Assembly: GCA_905192625.1 (NCBI GenBank)
Contig: CAJJLI010000064.1
Coordinates: forward strand, 1 to 8,399
Source: an uncultured Clostridium sp.
GTDB taxonomy: Bacteria > Bacillota > Clostridia > Lachnospirales > Lachnospiraceae
Direction of reading: 5' to 3'
DNA: 8,399 nucleotides
Under the pieces are notes generated by a model. The model worked only from the letters and a program-made list of their open reading frames with translations, was not told the origin of the DNA and made no database searches. The position numbers and the translations under genes were made by a program. Positions 7,181 to 8,399 of this stretch are shown one piece after another (position 1 is the first letter of the stretch; every line of letters starts with the position of its first letter).

Positions 7181-7233
7181 AAAAGAAAGGGTACTGCAAA
7201 CTCTCTAATATATATGAGCTTAAGCAATACCCT
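7181..7233 (-). terminator. Probable intrinsic terminator between the tRNA methyltransferase gene and rsmI
   Basis: On the minus strand AGGGTATTGC (7224-7233) pairs with GCAGTACCCT (7188-7197), ten pairs including one wobble, with a 26-base loop that can partly fold further. A T-rich tail (TTTCTTTTT) follows directly. The hairpin starts five bases after the stop of the upstream gene. If it works well, rsmI needs its own promoter, and I see no good one in the roughly 50 bases left; partial read-through is more likely. Confidence 0.65.
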
Positions 7234-7238
7234 CATTA

Positions 7239-7979
7239 TCAATATCCATATATATGAAAAATCTCATCCGTATAAACATTTTCTTCTTTATATACAATCA
7301 ACGGCGCCTCTATCTTTACCATTGGATTTCCACCCTTTAAGGCCTCAATTAGAACCATATTCGGTTCTTTATTAATATAGGGATGAACAAATTTCATTCT
7401 CTTTGGCTCTAATTTATATCGTTTCATAACTTCAATAATCTCAGCCAATCGAAATGGCCGATGAACCATTATAAAACGCCCATTTTGCTTTAACACCTTA
7501 GAAGCTTCCCGTATCACATCTTCTAAAGAACATAAGAGCTCATGTCTTGCAATTGCCTTTGGTTGGTTCGGATTCACAAGACCATGGTTATGATTCATAT
7601 AAGGAGGATTGCTTGTAACGACATCAAATGATGCAGCTCCAAAGATTTTAGAGGCTTCTTTGATATCCCCAGTAACAATATCTATCTTTTCTTCTAAAGA
7701 ATTTCCTTTTACACTTCGCCTCGCCATATCTGCACTTTCTTCTTGTATTTCAAGGCCAGTAAAATGTCCTCCCTTATTCCTTCCCTCTAATAAAATGGGT
7801 ATGATCCCTGTTCCTGTCCCAAGATCTAAAACCTTGTCCTTCTCTTTTACATTGGCGAACCCAGCCAATAACACTGCATCCATGCCAAAGCAAAATTTAT
7901 TTGGATTTTGTATTATCTTATACCCATTCCGGTGTAAATCATCCAAGCGTTCATCGGGTAGTAGTAACTCCTCCCACAT
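7239..7979 (-). CDS. trmN6: tRNA1(Val) (adenine37-N6)-methyltransferase-like protein
   Basis: A class I SAM-dependent methyltransferase of the YfiC/TrmN6 group (YabB in B. subtilis), expected to N6-methylate adenine next to the anticodon of tRNA-Val. The 246 residues show the family N-terminus ERLDDLHRNGYKIIQNPNKF (10-29), the SAM-binding DLGTGTG (52-58), the acidic LEIQ after strand 2 (76-79), GDI at 104-106 and the amino-methylase NPPY motif (124-127) that positions the target base nitrogen. The ATG at 7979 has AAGGAGG four to five bases upstream. It begins 32 bases after the yaaT stop, so the two are almost surely co-transcribed. The exact tRNA substrate has been shown for E. coli YfiC; transfer to this protein is inferred. 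A GIY-YIG gene (yazA) that separates it from yabC in B. subtilis is missing. Confidence 0.85.
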   Translation of the reverse strand: MWEELLLPDERLDDLHRNGYKIIQNPNKFCFGMDAVLLAGFANVKEKDKVLDLGTGTGIIPILLEGRNKGGHFTGLEIQEESADMARRSVKGNSLEEKIDIVTGDIKEASKIFGAASFDVVTSNPPYMNHNHGLVNPNQPKAIARHELLCSLEDVIREASKVLKQNGRFIMVHRPFRLAEIIEVMKRYKLEPKRMKFVHPYINKEPNMVLIEALKGGNPMVKIEAPLIVYKEENVYTDEIFHIYGY

Positions 7980-8011
7980 GTATCCTCCTTATAATCACAT
8001 AAGCTAAAAAA

Positions 8012-8399
8012 TTAGTCGTCTATATGATTACCTTCTTTTCTTTCTAATAACTCTAATGCACGAAGTTCTTCATCAATTAAAATCTTCTCTTTTTTCTTTT
8101 TCGGCTTAAATTTCAAATCATCCACTTTATATTCACGGATTTCTTTTCCATCGTTCTCAAGTTCAACGATTACCTTAACAAGTTGTTTTAATACGCTTAC
8201 ACTTGATACCTCACCCTGTAGATTATCAACGGTTGTAACACGATCTCCTACGTTTGGTAGCTTCGCATTTAAATCTTCGTAAGCCTCTTCTTCATTCTTA
8301 AGGCAACACATCAAACGACCACATACCCCTGAAATCTTTGTTGGATTTAGTGATAAGTTTTGTTCCTTGGCCATCTTAATTGATACTGGCGCAAACTCT
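8012..8399 (-). CDS. ricT: PSP1-domain protein YaaT/RicT, 5' end outside the window
   Basis: In B. subtilis YaaT (RicT) forms the Y-complex with YlbF and YmcA, which binds iron-sulphur clusters, assists RNase Y in mRNA processing and promotes sporulation, competence and biofilm entry. About 128 C-terminal residues are visible. They open with EFAPVSIKMAKEQNLSLNP, and the frame stays open to the edge, so the internal ATG at 8374 is not the start. The cysteine motif GVCGRLMCCLKNE follows; these cysteines belong to the cluster-binding set of the family. The tail contains a lysine-rich run (KPKKKKEK) and ends EGNHIDD. Usual length is about 275 to 300 residues, so roughly half is missing. It precedes the tRNA methyltransferase gene as in B. 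subtilis, but yabA is absent between them. Confidence 0.92.
   Translation of the reverse strand, partial: EFAPVSIKMAKEQNLSLNPTKISGVCGRLMCCLKNEEEAYEDLNAKLPNVGDRVTTVDNLQGEVSSVSVLKQLVKVIVELENDGKEIREYKVDDLKFKPKKKKEKILIDEELRALELLERKEGNHIDD

Noticed and set aside
1..8399. CRISPR array, insertion sequence, prophage, toxin-antitoxin or defence system
   Set aside because: I saw no spaced repeats, transposase motifs, terminal inverted repeats or accessory gene content; the genes are ordinary core or sporulation functions.

Overview
The window reads as ordinary chromosome of a low-GC, endospore-forming, probably anaerobic Firmicute, most like Lachnospiraceae or clostridia. The evidence is AT-rich intergenic DNA, strong AGGAGG-type ribosome binding sites, sporulation genes (spmA, spmB), an AbrB-type regulator, and the yaaT/yabB/yabC/abrB gene neighbourhood known from Bacillus subtilis. 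The assignment rests on protein resemblance recalled from memory, not on a search.

Left part (1-2400): two minus-strand genes, a 1-phosphofructokinase (fruK) followed by a PTS enzyme I-like protein that runs off the left edge. Together they suggest a fructose or other hexose PTS operon. The leftmost ~54 bases do not look like enzyme I and are GC-richer, so the edge may be chimeric. Divergent from fruK, a well-formed sigma-A-type promoter drives a 566-residue methyl-accepting chemotaxis protein (2389-4089), which ends in a long hairpin terminator.

Middle (4200-6225): the spmB and spmA pair on the minus strand encodes membrane proteins of spore maturation. Upstream of spmA lies a sequence close to a sigma-E promoter. 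Across a 337-base divergent spacer is an abrB-like transition-state regulator on the plus strand. It has an intact DNA-binding half, but its C-terminal half lacks the cysteines I expect in many clostridial relatives. It ends in a hairpin that could terminate transcription from both sides.

Right part (6288-8399): a minus-strand run of yaaT/ricT (5' end outside the window), a tRNA1(Val) A37 N6-methyltransferase-like gene and rsmI (16S rRNA C1402 2'-O-methyltransferase), with a probable intrinsic terminator between the last two. This keeps the B. subtilis order but lacks yabA and yazA.

I found no tRNA or rRNA gene, CRISPR array, insertion sequence, prophage gene or defence cassette, and nothing that amounts to a new system. 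The points most worth checking are the odd left edge, the divergent phosphohistidine loop of the enzyme I-like protein, the sigma-E-like spmA promoter next to abrB, and the TTG start of spmB.
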